The notes beneath the pieces are model-generated. The model saw only the letters and a program-made list of their open reading frames with translations, was not told the DNA's origin and ran no database searches. From Devosia sp. ZB163 (lineage in GTDB: Bacteria; Pseudomonadota; Alphaproteobacteria; Rhizobiales; Devosiaceae): a DNA stretch of 64,000 nt. How positions within the stretch are numbered: the first letter of the stretch is position 1; each line of letters starts with the position of its first letter. The position numbers and the translations under genes are program-made. Of the stretch, positions 52,448-62,699 are shown piece after piece. The stretch covers positions 496,001 through 560,000 of the forward strand of contig NZ_JAQRMY010000002.1 in NCBI RefSeq assembly GCF_028613635.1, written 5' to 3'.

Positions 52448-52939
52448 TCAGGCGGCCTTCCGATTGGCTTCGGTGACGCCCAACTGCGAGAGCTTCTCGT
52501 CAGTCGCCACTTCTTCGGACAGCGTAGTGTCGAACAGCTTCATCGCATCGTTGAGGCCGAGATCCTTGGCCCAGGCTTTTAGGGTGCCATAGCGGGCGAT
52601 CTCGTAGTGCTCGACGGCCTGTGCGGCCGCCACGAGGCCGGCGTCTAGGACAGGGGTGCCCTTGTACTCGTCCATGATCGTCTTGCCTTCTTCGAGGATG
52701 CCAAGGATAGCGTCGCAGGTCTTGCCGCGAGCCGGCTTGCCCAGCATCTCAAACACTTGCTCGAGGCGTTCGACGTGGACCTCGCTCTCCCTCAGATGGT
52801 GCTCGAAACCAGCTTTCAGAGCCGCGGATTCGGCCGCTTTCGCCATCTTCGGCAGCGCTTTCACGATCTGCCGTTCGGCGTAATAGATGTCCTTGAGGGT
52901 ATCGAGGAAGAGGTCGTCGAGTGTCTTTTCCTGAGCCAT
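52448..52939 (-). CDS. YciE/DUF892 ferritin-like protein
   Basis: 163 residues, four-helix bundle. The metal-ligand pattern is visible as LFLDTLKDIYYAERQI (Tyr-Ala-Glu), FEHHLRESEVHVERLEQVF (Glu, His), and AAAQAVEHYEIARYGTLKAWA (Glu, His, Glu). Start by GGAGGAAATC. These proteins are induced by osmotic and general stress in alphaproteobacteria. It carries a near-perfect EcfG promoter 35 bp upstream and is divergent from catalase. Confidence 0.93.
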   Translation of the reverse strand: MAQEKTLDDLFLDTLKDIYYAERQIVKALPKMAKAAESAALKAGFEHHLRESEVHVERLEQVFEMLGKPARGKTCDAILGILEEGKTIMDEYKGTPVLDAGLVAAAQAVEHYEIARYGTLKAWAKDLGLNDAMKLFDTTLSEEVATDEKLSQLGVTEANRKAA

Positions 52940-52973
52940 GATTTCCTCCGTGGCCTGTTCGAAGTGCAGGCCG

Positions 52974-52999
52974 AACGTCCCGTCGAAGGCAGAGGTTCC
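52974..52999 (-). promoter_or_regulatory. EcfG-type general stress promoter for the YciE-like gene
   Basis: On the - strand, GGAAC (52999-52995), a 17-bp spacer and CGTT (52977-52974) match the EcfG consensus exactly. The predicted transcript starts about 25-30 bp before the ATG. For catalase on the other strand, GGAAC at 53026-53030 is present but its -10 (GATTGTT) is off by 2-3 bp, so that one is doubtful. Confidence 0.75.
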
Positions 53000-53076
53000 G
53001 CCGCATGCGCCCAACGCCGTAGGGGGGAACGTTTCGCGGTCACGCTGATTGTTGGCAGCAGCAACGGGAGGCCACC

Positions 53077-55179
<2,103 letters not shown>

Positions 55180-55202
55180 TCCGATTCACCAAGGAGATAG
55201 CC

Positions 55203-55373
55203 ATGTCTTCTACCAAGCATGAAAAGCCCAATCCCAAGGGCGACAAGCCGAGCAAGGAAAGCCCGAACGAGCCAGCAACCGGCTCCAAGGATGATCGCAA
55301 GGTATCCGACCCGCACCCCGACACCGAGGAGGGATATGGCCGCGCCACCGAAGTGCCCATGACGGGGTTGTAG
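55203..55373 (+). CDS. Small hydrophilic disordered protein (56 residues)
   Basis: MSSTKHEKPNPKGDKPSKES is the start; the rest is Lys/Pro/Asp/Glu-rich with no hydrophobic core and ends EVPMTGL. The ribosome site AAGGAGATAGCC is strong. It sits between katE and treZ in the same direction. The composition is like small hydrophilins and stress-induced peptides; no family is recognised. Confidence 0.75.
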   Translation: MSSTKHEKPNPKGDKPSKESPNEPATGSKDDRKVSDPHPDTEEGYGRATEVPMTGL

Positions 55374-55389
55374 CCGGGGAGGGTCTGCG

Positions 55390-57162
55390 ATGAACCAGAT
55401 TACGCCGCTCATGGCCTCGCCGCGGTTCGGTCCACTGATCGCTGGCAACACGACTACATTCAGGCTGTGGGCACCGTCGCTGCCCTCGGCGGACCTCATC
55501 ATCGACGGTCGCCCCGCACAAGCAATGCGGAAGGCCGCAGACGGGTTCTTCACCGTCGATGTGGAGGATGCGGGGCCGGGCACTCGCTATATGTTCCGTT
55601 CGGGCGAACTGTCCTTCCCAGACATTGCCTCACGCCAGCAGGCCCAGGACGCGGATGACTGGAGCGTCGTCCGTGCGCCGCTGGCGCCGGGTCGATCGAC
55701 TACGGTGCGGCCATGGCACGAAGCGGTGATATGCGTTGGAGCGGCGACGCCGGAGGGCACGTTCGCCGCCCTGTCCGAGAAGCTCGAGCACTTCCGCGAT
55801 GCCGGCTTCACTTGCCTCGAGATCATGCCGGTAAACGAGTTCCCCGGCGACAGGAACTGGGGCTATGACGGGACACTGATCTTCGCGCCCGAACATGCTT
55901 ACGGATCACCCGAGGACCTTCGAGCACTTGTGGATCGTGCCCATGAGTTGGGCCTCTCGATGGTTCTCGACGTCGTCTACAACCACTTCGGTGAGGCACA
56001 CAATTTTCTTCCTCGCTATGCCCCTGAGTGGTTCAGGAAAGACGAGACTACGCCCTGGGGGCCAGCAATCAATTTCGACGAGCCGATGGTGCGGCAGTTC
56101 TACTGCGAGAATACGGCCATGTGGCTCTCGGAGTACGACTTCGATGGGCTGCGCTTCGACAGCGTCCATGAGGTCAAGACAGGAAGCCGGGATGTCGTCC
56201 TGACCGAGATCGCACGCGCTGCCAAAGCGGTGAAGCCCGACTGCCAACTGATCATCGAGAACGTCCGCAATTCTTTCCGCTGGCTTGAGCGCGATGGCAA
56301 CAACAAGCCCATTCAGTACCTGGCGCAGTGGAACGACGACATGCACCATGTCCTCGCCTAGCTCGTCACGGGCGAGGCGAAGAAGACCGGCTATGACGAT
56401 CCCGGCAAGGACCCCTACGCCGACCTCGAGAAGGCGCTGGCGAACGGGTTCGTTCACGATCCGACCGAAGGCGACGAAAGCGACGGTCGCACGAGGGGAG
56501 GGGCGGCGGCAAAGCTCCCGCCCGACAGCTTCATCACCTACATCGAGAACCACGACCAGATCGGCAACCGAGCGGACTCTATGCGCCTTTCTGCCCGCAT
56601 CAGTCCGGAGAAGTTGGACTTCCTGCATTTCATCAAGTTTCTCGCGCCGCAAATTCCGCTCTGCTTCATGGGCGACGAAGCCAACCTCACCAGCGGATTC
56701 CCTTTCTTCTTCGACCTGCCGGAGGACGTGGCCAGGTCCAAGGCCGACGACCGCTACGAGCAGATGCGCGAGATGTTCGGCGAGGAGGTGAAGGAAGGCG
56801 ACCTTCCTGAACCGAACGATTCGGAGGCCTTCCTCATGGCGAAGTTGCCATGGGACGACTATCGCGACCTCCCCGAGCGCCGCTCGGCTCTCGAACGTTT
56901 CCGCACGCTCGCCCATTGGCGGCGGGAGAGACTATGGCCGCTTGCAGCAACGCCGTGCCTCGAGGCAAGGACCGTTCGCCACGGCACCTGCCTGATCGTC
57001 ACATGGCAGTTCGAGGCGGGAACACTGTCCATCGCGCTGAACCCAACGGCGGCGCCTGCCGATCTTGCCTGCATGGTGTGCGCAGAGCCGGTCGCGACGG
57101 GCGAGTTCTCCCAGCACGGCGATGTCCTGCGACTGGGGCCTTGGTCGGCCGTCTCGTGGTAA
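55390..57162 (+). pseudogene. treZ: Malto-oligosyltrehalose trehalohydrolase gene interrupted by an in-frame amber codon
   Basis: GH13 enzyme that releases trehalose from malto-oligosyltrehalose, 590 codons if read through, the usual TreZ length. It starts MNQITPLMASPRFGPL. The N-terminal domain and barrel are complete: LEIMPVNEFPGDRNWGYDG, nucleophile Asp257 in LRFDSVHEVK, acid-base Glu290 in LIIENVRN. A TAG at codon 324 (56359-56361, DDMHHVLA then stop) breaks the frame; the same frame resumes with LVTGEAKKTGYDDPG and includes the third catalytic Asp389 (ENHDQIGNR) to the end. The 323-residue product would lack Asp389. No treY or treX is nearby. It could be a recent nonsense mutation or a sequencing error. 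Confidence 0.85.
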
Positions 57163-57164
57163 AC

Positions 57165-57185
57165 GGGGCGGCCTGAGGCCGCCCC
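57165..57185. terminator. Bidirectional terminator hairpin
   Basis: GGGGCGGCC-TGA-GGCCGCCCC, perfect 9-bp arms with a 3-nt loop, sits between the convergent treZ and SDR genes, 2 bp from one stop and 6 bp from the other. No T-run on either side. Confidence 0.75.
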
Positions 57186-57191
57186 TCCTGA

Positions 57192-58052
57192 TTACATGAC
57201 GGGTTTACCGCCGGTAACGGCAATGGTGGCGCCGGAAATGTAGCTCGCTTCGTCGCTCGCCAGCATCACGTATGGAGGAGCCAGTTCCACCGGCTGTGCT
57301 GGCCGCTTGAATGGCACCTGCTTGCCAAACTCGGCAACGTTCGACGCCGGCAGGCTGGCAGGCCCGAGTGGCGTCCAGACGGGGCCAGGCGCAACGGTGT
57401 TGACGCGGATACCCTCCTTGGCGAGCAACTGGCACAGCCCAGCACTGAAGTTCTGGATGGCGCCCTTGGTCACCGCATAGGCGAGCAGTTCCGGGCTCGG
57501 TTCGTCGGCTTGCTTGGACGCCGTGTTGATGATCGACGAACCCGACTTCATGTGCGGCACTGCGGCTTTGGTGATGTAGAACATCGCCGAGATGTTCACC
57601 GCCATGGTCGTCTCCCATTCCTCGTCGGGGATTTCCTCTAGGCTTTCGAAATAGGACTGGTGCGCCGCGTTGTTCACCAGCACGTCGATCCTGCCGAACG
57701 CATCCACGGTCTTCGCAACGAGGTCACGGCAATGCTCGGGAGCGGCGATATCGCCGGGAAGCAGTAGGCATTGGCGACCGTCTGCCTCGATGACCCGCTT
57801 CACATCCTCAGCGTCTTCATGCTCGTTGAGATAGGAGATGGCGACGTCAGCGCCCTCCCTGGCGAAGGCGATCGCTACGGCCCGGCCGATGCCGGAATCG
57901 GCCCCGGTGATCAGAGCCTTCTTGCCCTTGAGGCGCCCGTTGCCACGATAGGTCTCCTCGCCATGATCAGGCACCGGGTCCATCTTGCTGGCGAGCCCGG
58001 GGTAGGGCTGCTGCTGCTCGGGGAACGGCGGCTTGGGATATTCCTTCTGCAT
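57192..58052 (-). CDS. SDR-family oxidoreductase, YghA-like
   Basis: Short-chain dehydrogenase of 286 residues, starting MQKEYPKPPFPEQQQPYPGL. The long Pro/Gln-rich N-terminus and KMDPVPDHGEETYRGNGRLKGKKALITGADSGIGRAV (nucleotide site) mark the YghA/glucose-dehydrogenase-like subgroup. NNAA is in VLVNNAAHQSYF; the catalytic set is Ser in SIINTASKQ, Tyr and Lys in YAVTKGAIQNF. Members reduce aldehydes with NADPH and are often stress-induced. The gene lies in the stress block. The start ATG was chosen by family N-terminus. Confidence 0.92.
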   Translation of the reverse strand: MQKEYPKPPFPEQQQPYPGLASKMDPVPDHGEETYRGNGRLKGKKALITGADSGIGRAVAIAFAREGADVAISYLNEHEDAEDVKRVIEADGRQCLLLPGDIAAPEHCRDLVAKTVDAFGRIDVLVNNAAHQSYFESLEEIPDEEWETTMAVNISAMFYITKAAVPHMKSGSSIINTASKQADEPSPELLAYAVTKGAIQNFSAGLCQLLAKEGIRVNTVAPGPVWTPLGPASLPASNVAEFGKQVPFKRPAQPVELAPPYVMLASDEASYISGATIAVTGGKPVM

Positions 58053-58238
58053 TACGACACATCTCCGTTGGGACAAGAGGTACAACTCGAGGCCGCCGGA
58101 TGAGTTCACCGTAGCCATTGCTTGCCCACGGGCTCGTTCCCGAGGCGGCACGGGATGGCTGCGGATCAGGCCACGGCCCGCCACTGGCTAAGCTGTTGAC
58201 TGCGATCGTCGAGCACACGTTCCGCAGCAATGAAGACG

Positions 58239-59054
58239 TCAAAGCGCACCCTCCCGGGCCGCCTGCCAGATCGTCGCTACCTCGGGCCTAAAGCCCAGGC
58301 TCTGCGCTAGGGTCCCGTCCAAGACGCCCGACCAGGGATTGGCGAGCGGTGCTGTGCTCGGCTGCATCGGAGCACCAGCCAATTTGCACAGATCGAGTAT
58401 CGTCATCGGCGCCTCGTCCACCGTATTGACGGTTCTTCCGTCCAACGCGCCGGTTAGTGCCATCTTCACGAAAGAGGCTATGTCGCGGTGATGGATCAGG
58501 CTCAGGCGGTTGGCTGGATGCAGTTTCAGGATCTTGGCGAGATGTGGAATTTGGTCCAAATGCCCGTCGCCGTCCCCATAGACGAAACCAAACCTGAGCA
58601 CCGACCAGTTGAGCCCGCTCTCGCGCAAAATCCTCTCTGCCGCGACCTTGCTCGCGGGATAGTCGCGCTCCGGTGCAACCTCATCGCCTTCCAGCGAGGG
58701 CCTAACGCTGTCCTTGTTGTAGACTAGGCCCGTGCTCGCCATGATGAACCGTGCACCGGGTGCATGGTCTTTGACCGCTGCGACCAGATTACGAGTGCCT
58801 TCGACATTAACGGCCCACGTGCGTTCGGGGTCGGGCGCACGCAGTACCGCAGCAAGGTGGACGACGGCATCAACCCCTTTCACGGCGAGGGCCAACGACG
58901 AAGGGTCGAGCACATCGCCCTCAACCGCCACCGCCCCTGGCGGTACAGTATTCCCTGACCGGACCAGGACGCGGCAGTCGAGTCCGGCGTCGATTAGCCG
59001 AGGGAGAAGGCGAGTGCCGACAAGGCCGCTGCCTCCCGTCACGAAGATGCTCAT
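58239..59054 (-). CDS. NAD-dependent epimerase/dehydratase-like protein
   Basis: Extended SDR protein of 271 residues. The nucleotide motif is VTGGSGLVGTRLLPRL at the N-terminus. The active Tyr-x3-Lys is YPASKVAAERILRE (Tyr-Pro-Ala-Ser-Lys). Substrate unknown. Its start overlaps the MarR stop by 4 bp; regulator and enzyme are co-transcribed. It is followed by 186 bp with no gene. Confidence 0.88.
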   Translation of the reverse strand: MSIFVTGGSGLVGTRLLPRLIDAGLDCRVLVRSGNTVPPGAVAVEGDVLDPSSLALAVKGVDAVVHLAAVLRAPDPERTWAVNVEGTRNLVAAVKDHAPGARFIMASTGLVYNKDSVRPSLEGDEVAPERDYPASKVAAERILRESGLNWSVLRFGFVYGDGDGHLDQIPHLAKILKLHPANRLSLIHHRDIASFVKMALTGALDGRTVNTVDEAPMTILDLCKLAGAPMQPSTAPLANPWSGVLDGTLAQSLGFRPEVATIWQAAREGAL

Positions 59055-59494
59055 GATTTCTTTCCGACTTTCAGAACGTTGTTCAATCGTTCGGTGCCCG
59101 TCCGCAGCACACGGACAACCGTTGCAAGATCTTCTTCGGGCGTGCCCTCGAAGGCGATTGCACGCATAAGCGCGATGGGGTCAGGAAGAGTGTCCCAAAG
59201 GGCCCGCCCGGTTGTCGTGATCGACAAGAGTTTCTGACGCTGGTCTTCGGGGGCGGTCGATTGCTCGACAAGGCCCTTGCGAACGAGCGCCGAAACCACC
59301 CCGCTAAGTGTGGGTTTCTCAACCTGCAAGAGATCTAGAAGATGGCGTTGGGCCATCGGCCCTTCGTGAACCAGGTGCCACAGCACATACCACTGGGTCG
59401 AGCCAAGGTCATATGGCCGCAACGCGGCCTCCATGGCGGAGCGGGCCGCGAGATGGAATCTCTTCACCCAGGCGCCAGCCGAGTCATAGCTCAT
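59051..59494 (-). CDS. MarR-family regulator
   Basis: 147 residues from MSYDSAGAWVKRFHLAARSAMEAAL; an ATG at 59527 would lie inside the operator, so the later start is preferred. The winged helix is QRHLLDLLQVEKPTLSGVVSALVRKGLVEQ with wing TAPEDQRQKLLSI. It overlaps the epimerase gene by 4 bp and probably represses this pair through the repeats just upstream. Confidence 0.9.
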   Translation of the reverse strand: MSYDSAGAWVKRFHLAARSAMEAALRPYDLGSTQWYVLWHLVHEGPMAQRHLLDLLQVEKPTLSGVVSALVRKGLVEQSTAPEDQRQKLLSITTTGRALWDTLPDPIALMRAIAFEGTPEEDLATVVRVLRTGTERLNNVLKVGKKS

Positions 59495-59503
59495 GTCACC
59501 ATC

Positions 59504-59544
59504 CATATGGTACGGTACCGAACCCATATCGTTTGGTAGCGAAC
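59504..59544. promoter_or_regulatory. MarR operator: 20-bp direct repeats and nested palindromes
   Basis: Two 20-bp copies, at 59504-59523 and 59525-59544, agree at 16 of 20 positions, 21 bp apart (two helical turns). The first contains the palindrome GGTAC-G-GTACC (59509-59519). ATATGG (59505-59510) and CCATAT (59524-59529) are also inverted partners. The block is 10 bp upstream of the MarR start codon. Confidence 0.65.
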
Positions 59545-59993
59545 TATGTCAAGTCGCCTCGCCATGATCGCTATTGTGCTGAGCTGCGGAGTGAGGACCG
59601 CCACTCAGGCGACCGACAAAATCGTATGAGTTTGTGCTCTTCATGCCGCTCGCGCGGTTCGTCTCGAGGGGGCAGGTCGAGTGCCTACGAGGTCGACGAT
59701 GGCGGATTTGGCCTTACGGTCTCCATGAGAAAAGCCCGCCCTGTTGGGACACAGACGCGGGCTGGTTCGGGCGATTTCGGCCGCTTCAATGCTTTGGGGG
59801 CTAGTCCACGGCCGCCGAACGTCCGGGACCATGGGGCGTGGCGCGTGATGGCCGCGTTAGTGGTTGCGGTTACAGGGCACGCCGGCGTGCATCACGGGGA
59901 TGTGTCCCGCGTTACCATGGCGAACCCGGCTCCCTTCACTCACGTCGCCAATCAAAGCAAGGCCAAGAATCTCGACGAGTGAAGGACAGAAAA
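59545..59993. other. Intergenic region with one orphan terminator-like hairpin
   Basis: 449 bp without a convincing gene. On the - strand, AGCCCGC and GCGGGCT (59763-59757 and 59739-59733) pair around a 17-nt loop and are followed by TTTCTC, the form of a rho-independent terminator for leftward transcription. No gene upstream on that strand explains it; a lost gene or small RNA is possible. Confidence 0.4.
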
Positions 59994-60445
59994 ATGTACA
60001 AAGTCACGAGCGCCATTGGGGTGCTGACCGCACTTGCCTTCCCTTTGGTCGCAACCGCCCAGGACACCCCGCAACAACCTCCGCCCGGATGAGCAGGAGC
60101 CAGCTCCCGGCCAGGCCGAGCCGACACCCACAGAGCCGACGCCCACTGAGCCGACCGCTCCGGCCGAGGCAGATTCGGTGACAACACGGATTGCAGTGCA
60201 CCCCCCGAGCAGCAGGCTCAGATCCGGACCGACATAACGGCGCTCAAGGTCGCGCCGGTCACCTCGATTTTGCCGTCGACGTCGGTGTAGTCGTCCCGAG
60301 CACGGTTGTGCTTCAGCCGCTGCCAGCCAGTATCATCACGCTTGTGCCCCGGTGGGCGGGCTTCCTGTTCTTCGTACTGGCAGACGGCCGGATCGTGGTG
60401 GTCGAACCGGCGGGTCTCAAGGTCGTCGCCGTCGTCACGGCATAG
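59994..60445 (+). pseudogene. DUF1236 secreted protein gene with several frameshifts
   Basis: The gene is readable only by changing frame at least three times. Frame one gives a signal peptide and linker (MYKVTSAIGVLTALAFPLVATAQDTPQQPPP). A second gives a Pro/Thr/Glu spacer (GQAEPTPTEPTPTEPTAPAE). The first frame returns with PEQQAQIRTDITALKVAPVTSI after a run of six C (60201-60206). A third gives the conserved end VDVGVVVPSTVVLQPLPASI and FFVLADGRIVVVEPAGLKVVAVV, typical of DUF1236. Intact relatives are periplasmic proteins of unknown role. Decay is likely; clustered base-calling errors are the alternative. Confidence 0.75.
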
Positions 60446-60751
60446 TCAACCAATGTCCAGTCGACTGGCGTGGCGAGGATATCGTCACGCCGGAATGCGT
60501 TTGTACGCCTATCGACCGACACGCGACGCCGTCCCCTGCCTGCGGGCCAGCAGGCCAATCGAAATCCGAAGAGATCGATCCTGATCGCTCGCTGATGATA
60601 TCAAATTGAAATGCCCCCACGTTTAGAGGGCCTATCCTCATATCTACCAAGACCGGCTTAAGCGGCCAACCAGCGGTTGGCACGACGCACACTGTGGGCC
60701 GGGCGGCGACCTCCGCAATATCCCACCGTCTCGATGGAAGGTTTTGCGGAA
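60446..60751. other. Intergenic stretch, no gene seen
   Basis: About 300 bp between the broken DUF1236 gene and the receiver-like gene. It contains an A+T-rich patch (GATATCAAATTGAAAT near 60596-60611) that may hold the promoter for the next gene. No hairpin or repeat stands out. Confidence 0.4.
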
Positions 60752-61396
60752 ATGCGAAATCAAACCGCGTTACTATATCAACCCAACGCCATGGTTCTGA
60801 TGGACCTGGAGAGTGTGCTGCTGGAACTCGGCTTTACCTGCACCACAACCCTTACGCCGCCTGCAACCGTCAGGGCGGGCTATTCTCTTGCCGTGCTTCA
60901 TCTGGACCAATCGGCTCGTGACGTCGTTCCGACGCTCGTTGCGCAAGGGACGGCGGTCATCGCAATCTCATCGAGTAGCCTTCCGGATTTGCCGGAGCAT
61001 GTCAGCTATCTGGCGGCTCCGTACCTTTCCGGTGACCTCGTGACGATGGTCGGCTCGCTCACTGACCCACTCCACCGGCGTCGCCCGCCCCAGCTTGAGA
61101 CCCTGCAGAGGAGGGCGGCTGCTAAGCTGGTGGCGCCCTACGCCAGGCGCCTGCACGATTGGCATAGCAGGGTCGCGCGTCTCAGTGCTATCGGCAGCTT
61201 CCGCCGCCCCACGCCTCACGAACGGCAACTGTTGATCGCCAAGATCGCAGGCTTGCGAGAGGAGGTCCGGCGAGCTCACGTCGAGATGGAGTCCGTCACG
61301 CGGAGCAGCCCGCGGCATACCCTTATTGATGATGTTGAAACCGGCCTGCTGAAGGTGATGCAGGACCTGGCGGAACTGGGTGCCACTATAGACTGA
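60752..61396 (+). CDS. Divergent receiver-like domain protein
   Basis: 214 residues from MRNQTALLYQPNAMVLMDLE; an ATG at 60734 is an alternative. Residues 1-105 follow the CheY pattern of alternating strands and helices (MVLMDLESVLLELGF, LAVLHLDQSA, GTAVIAIS). The acidic pair and the conserved Lys near the end are missing (APYLSGDL), so phosphorylation is unlikely. The C-terminal half is helical with KIAGLREEVRRAHVEME. Similar pseudo-receivers occur beside HWE kinases in Rhizobiales, but none is adjacent here. Function unknown. Confidence 0.6.
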   Translation: MRNQTALLYQPNAMVLMDLESVLLELGFTCTTTLTPPATVRAGYSLAVLHLDQSARDVVPTLVAQGTAVIAISSSSLPDLPEHVSYLAAPYLSGDLVTMVGSLTDPLHRRRPPQLETLQRRAAAKLVAPYARRLHDWHSRVARLSAIGSFRRPTPHERQLLIAKIAGLREEVRRAHVEMESVTRSSPRHTLIDDVETGLLKVMQDLAELGATID

Positions 61397-61466
61397 CCAA
61401 CTGGGGTGGGTAGTGCCGCGGAGCATCCGCGGCACCGTTGTCAGTGGAGATCGCGCGATCCCTCGG

Positions 61467-61580
61467 GACCAGGCCATCGGCCCCTGGATCGATGCCTACA
61501 ACACCACCAGGCCACACGCTGCCCTCGGTGGCATCAGCCCATTCCAAAGACTGAACAACCTGGTTGGTAACGGCAGCTAG
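61467..61580 (+). mobile_element. IS481-type transposase C-terminal remnant
   Basis: The frame reads DQAIGPWIDAYNTTRPHAALGG, then ISPFQRLNNLVGN, and stops. This is the end of an rve-fold integrase/transposase of the IS481 group (YNTxRPHxALGG). The rest of the gene and both terminal repeats are missing, so it is a relic. Confidence 0.78.
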
Positions 61581-61727
61581 GCATCGTCATCGGCTCCATA
61601 GTCGACGGGATTCCGGAGTCGATCATCTTCGGTTCCAGCAAGCGAGCGGCCAAGCAATAAGCATCGCGTTTCTCTCGGCAGTCGCGATATCCAATATTCC
61701 CCAAGCAGTCACCGCCATAGGCGGACC
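61580..61727 (+). pseudogene. ZIP-family metal transporter fragment, frameshifted
   Basis: One frame gives IVIGSIVDGIPESIIFGSS; after a one-base shift the next gives SGQAISIAFLSAVAISNIPQAV. Together they match the core of ZIP transporters (GxxxDGIPES...FxSNxPxA), whose metal-site residues lie here. Both ends of the gene are gone. It begins exactly at the transposase stop, so the IS probably inserted in this gene. Confidence 0.65.
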
Positions 61728-61759
61728 TGGCGGCGAGTGGTTGGCGGTGGCAACGGATT

Positions 61760-62190
61760 CTCGGCGTGGTGCTTGAGACCGTAGCTGCCCATTTTCCGGT
61801 TAGGCAACTTGGTGCGGCCCTGGCGCGACAGGTGGATCAGGGCCAGCTCGAACTGGTCCGCTGCCCAGGCAGACTCGTAGGCATGCTTCCGGCGCTCGGC
61901 CAACAACGCGAGCCTTTCCTCACGAGACTTGCGCTGTTCCTCCGGGCCACCTTGCCAGATGGAATCAAGCCTCGCTCGGTCAGCGCCGGATGTTCGTTGA
62001 GAACCCCGGTGAGCATTGACTTCGCGATCGCGTGGGAAAGCGGACGGTCGGGACGACCTCCTGAGGCCGTCGGATTGCCCAGTAATGTCACGAAGACGCT
62101 CTCGTCCGGCAAGACTCTGACGGGGCCATTGGCTAGTCCGGTCGGTAGGCCGGCATAAGTCCGAAAACCGCAACCCCGAGCTGCCGCCTC
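61760..62190 (-). pseudogene. Broken gene of unknown function
   Basis: On the - strand one frame reads LPDESVFVTLLGNPTASGG through NEHPALTE, then the neighbouring frame continues as ARLDSIWQGGPEEQRKSREE, LALLAERRKHAYESAWAADQFE and NRKMGSYGLKHHAE. The pieces join smoothly if one base is removed near 61973, suggesting a single frameshifted gene. The SYGLKH motif recurs in plasmid or phage-linked hypotheticals as I recall, which is not verified. Start and end cannot be fixed. Confidence 0.4.
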
Positions 62191-62524
62191 CATGCGAAGG
62201 CTGGAGCCGGAATCTCATCGGTCGGCAGCAGGACGCCATTTGAGCAGCGGCGGGGATGAAGATCGGCGTGCGCTGATTAGTACGAAAGTTCCGCCGTTCT
62301 ACTTGGCGACAGGTTCGGAGACACGGTCCAAGAAAATATCCCGGAGGCTGGGTTGAGTCGTCAACCCCGCGGCCCCGGCTGTGTCGAGCCGCCCTATTGT
62401 AGGTCCGGTCCTTTGCTGCGCCACGCTCTCGCTCGACGCGGGCCAACCACGCAAGCGCCTCAATCGCTGGGGGCTGCCGCGGACAACAGGACTCGGAAGC
62501 TACAGATCGTCGCTTTCTGTCTGA

Positions 62525-62601
62525 TGGTCGGGGCAGAGTGATTCGAACACTCGACCCCCGGTTCCCAAAACCGGTGCTCTACCAGGCTGAGCTATACCCC
62601 G
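62525..62601 (-). tRNA. tRNA-Pro (anticodon TGG)
   Basis: The cloverleaf is complete: acceptor stem CGGGGTA/TGCCCCG, D-loop AGCTCAGCCTGGTAGAGC, anticodon stem CCGGT/ACCGG with loop TTTGGGA (anticodon TGG), T-arm GAGTGTTCGAATCACTC. ACCA at the 3' end is encoded. Its 3' end faces the decayed strip at 59.5-62.5 kb, as when elements insert at tRNA genes. Confidence 0.96.
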
Positions 62602-62699
62602 AACGGGCACTCCGTACCGGCTGTCGCGGGAAAGCGCAAGCGTGGGCCTATCGTGTCGTGCGTGTTGACGTCGGGCGCGTCAGTCCCCATCAACAGGCC

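Noticed and set aside
53026-53053. EcfG promoter directly upstream of katE
   Set aside because: GGAAC is present but a -10 of the nGTT form is not at a 16-17 bp spacing (nearest is 19), so it is not listed as a feature.
56359-56361. Pyrrolysine or other recoding at the treZ amber codon
   Set aside because: Nothing in the window suggests pyrrolysine machinery, GH13 enzymes have no such residue here, and no recoding element is visible.
59308-59982. A 224-codon frame spanning the MarR start and the intergenic region
   Set aside because: It runs antisense to MarR and through the operator; composition is not coding-like.
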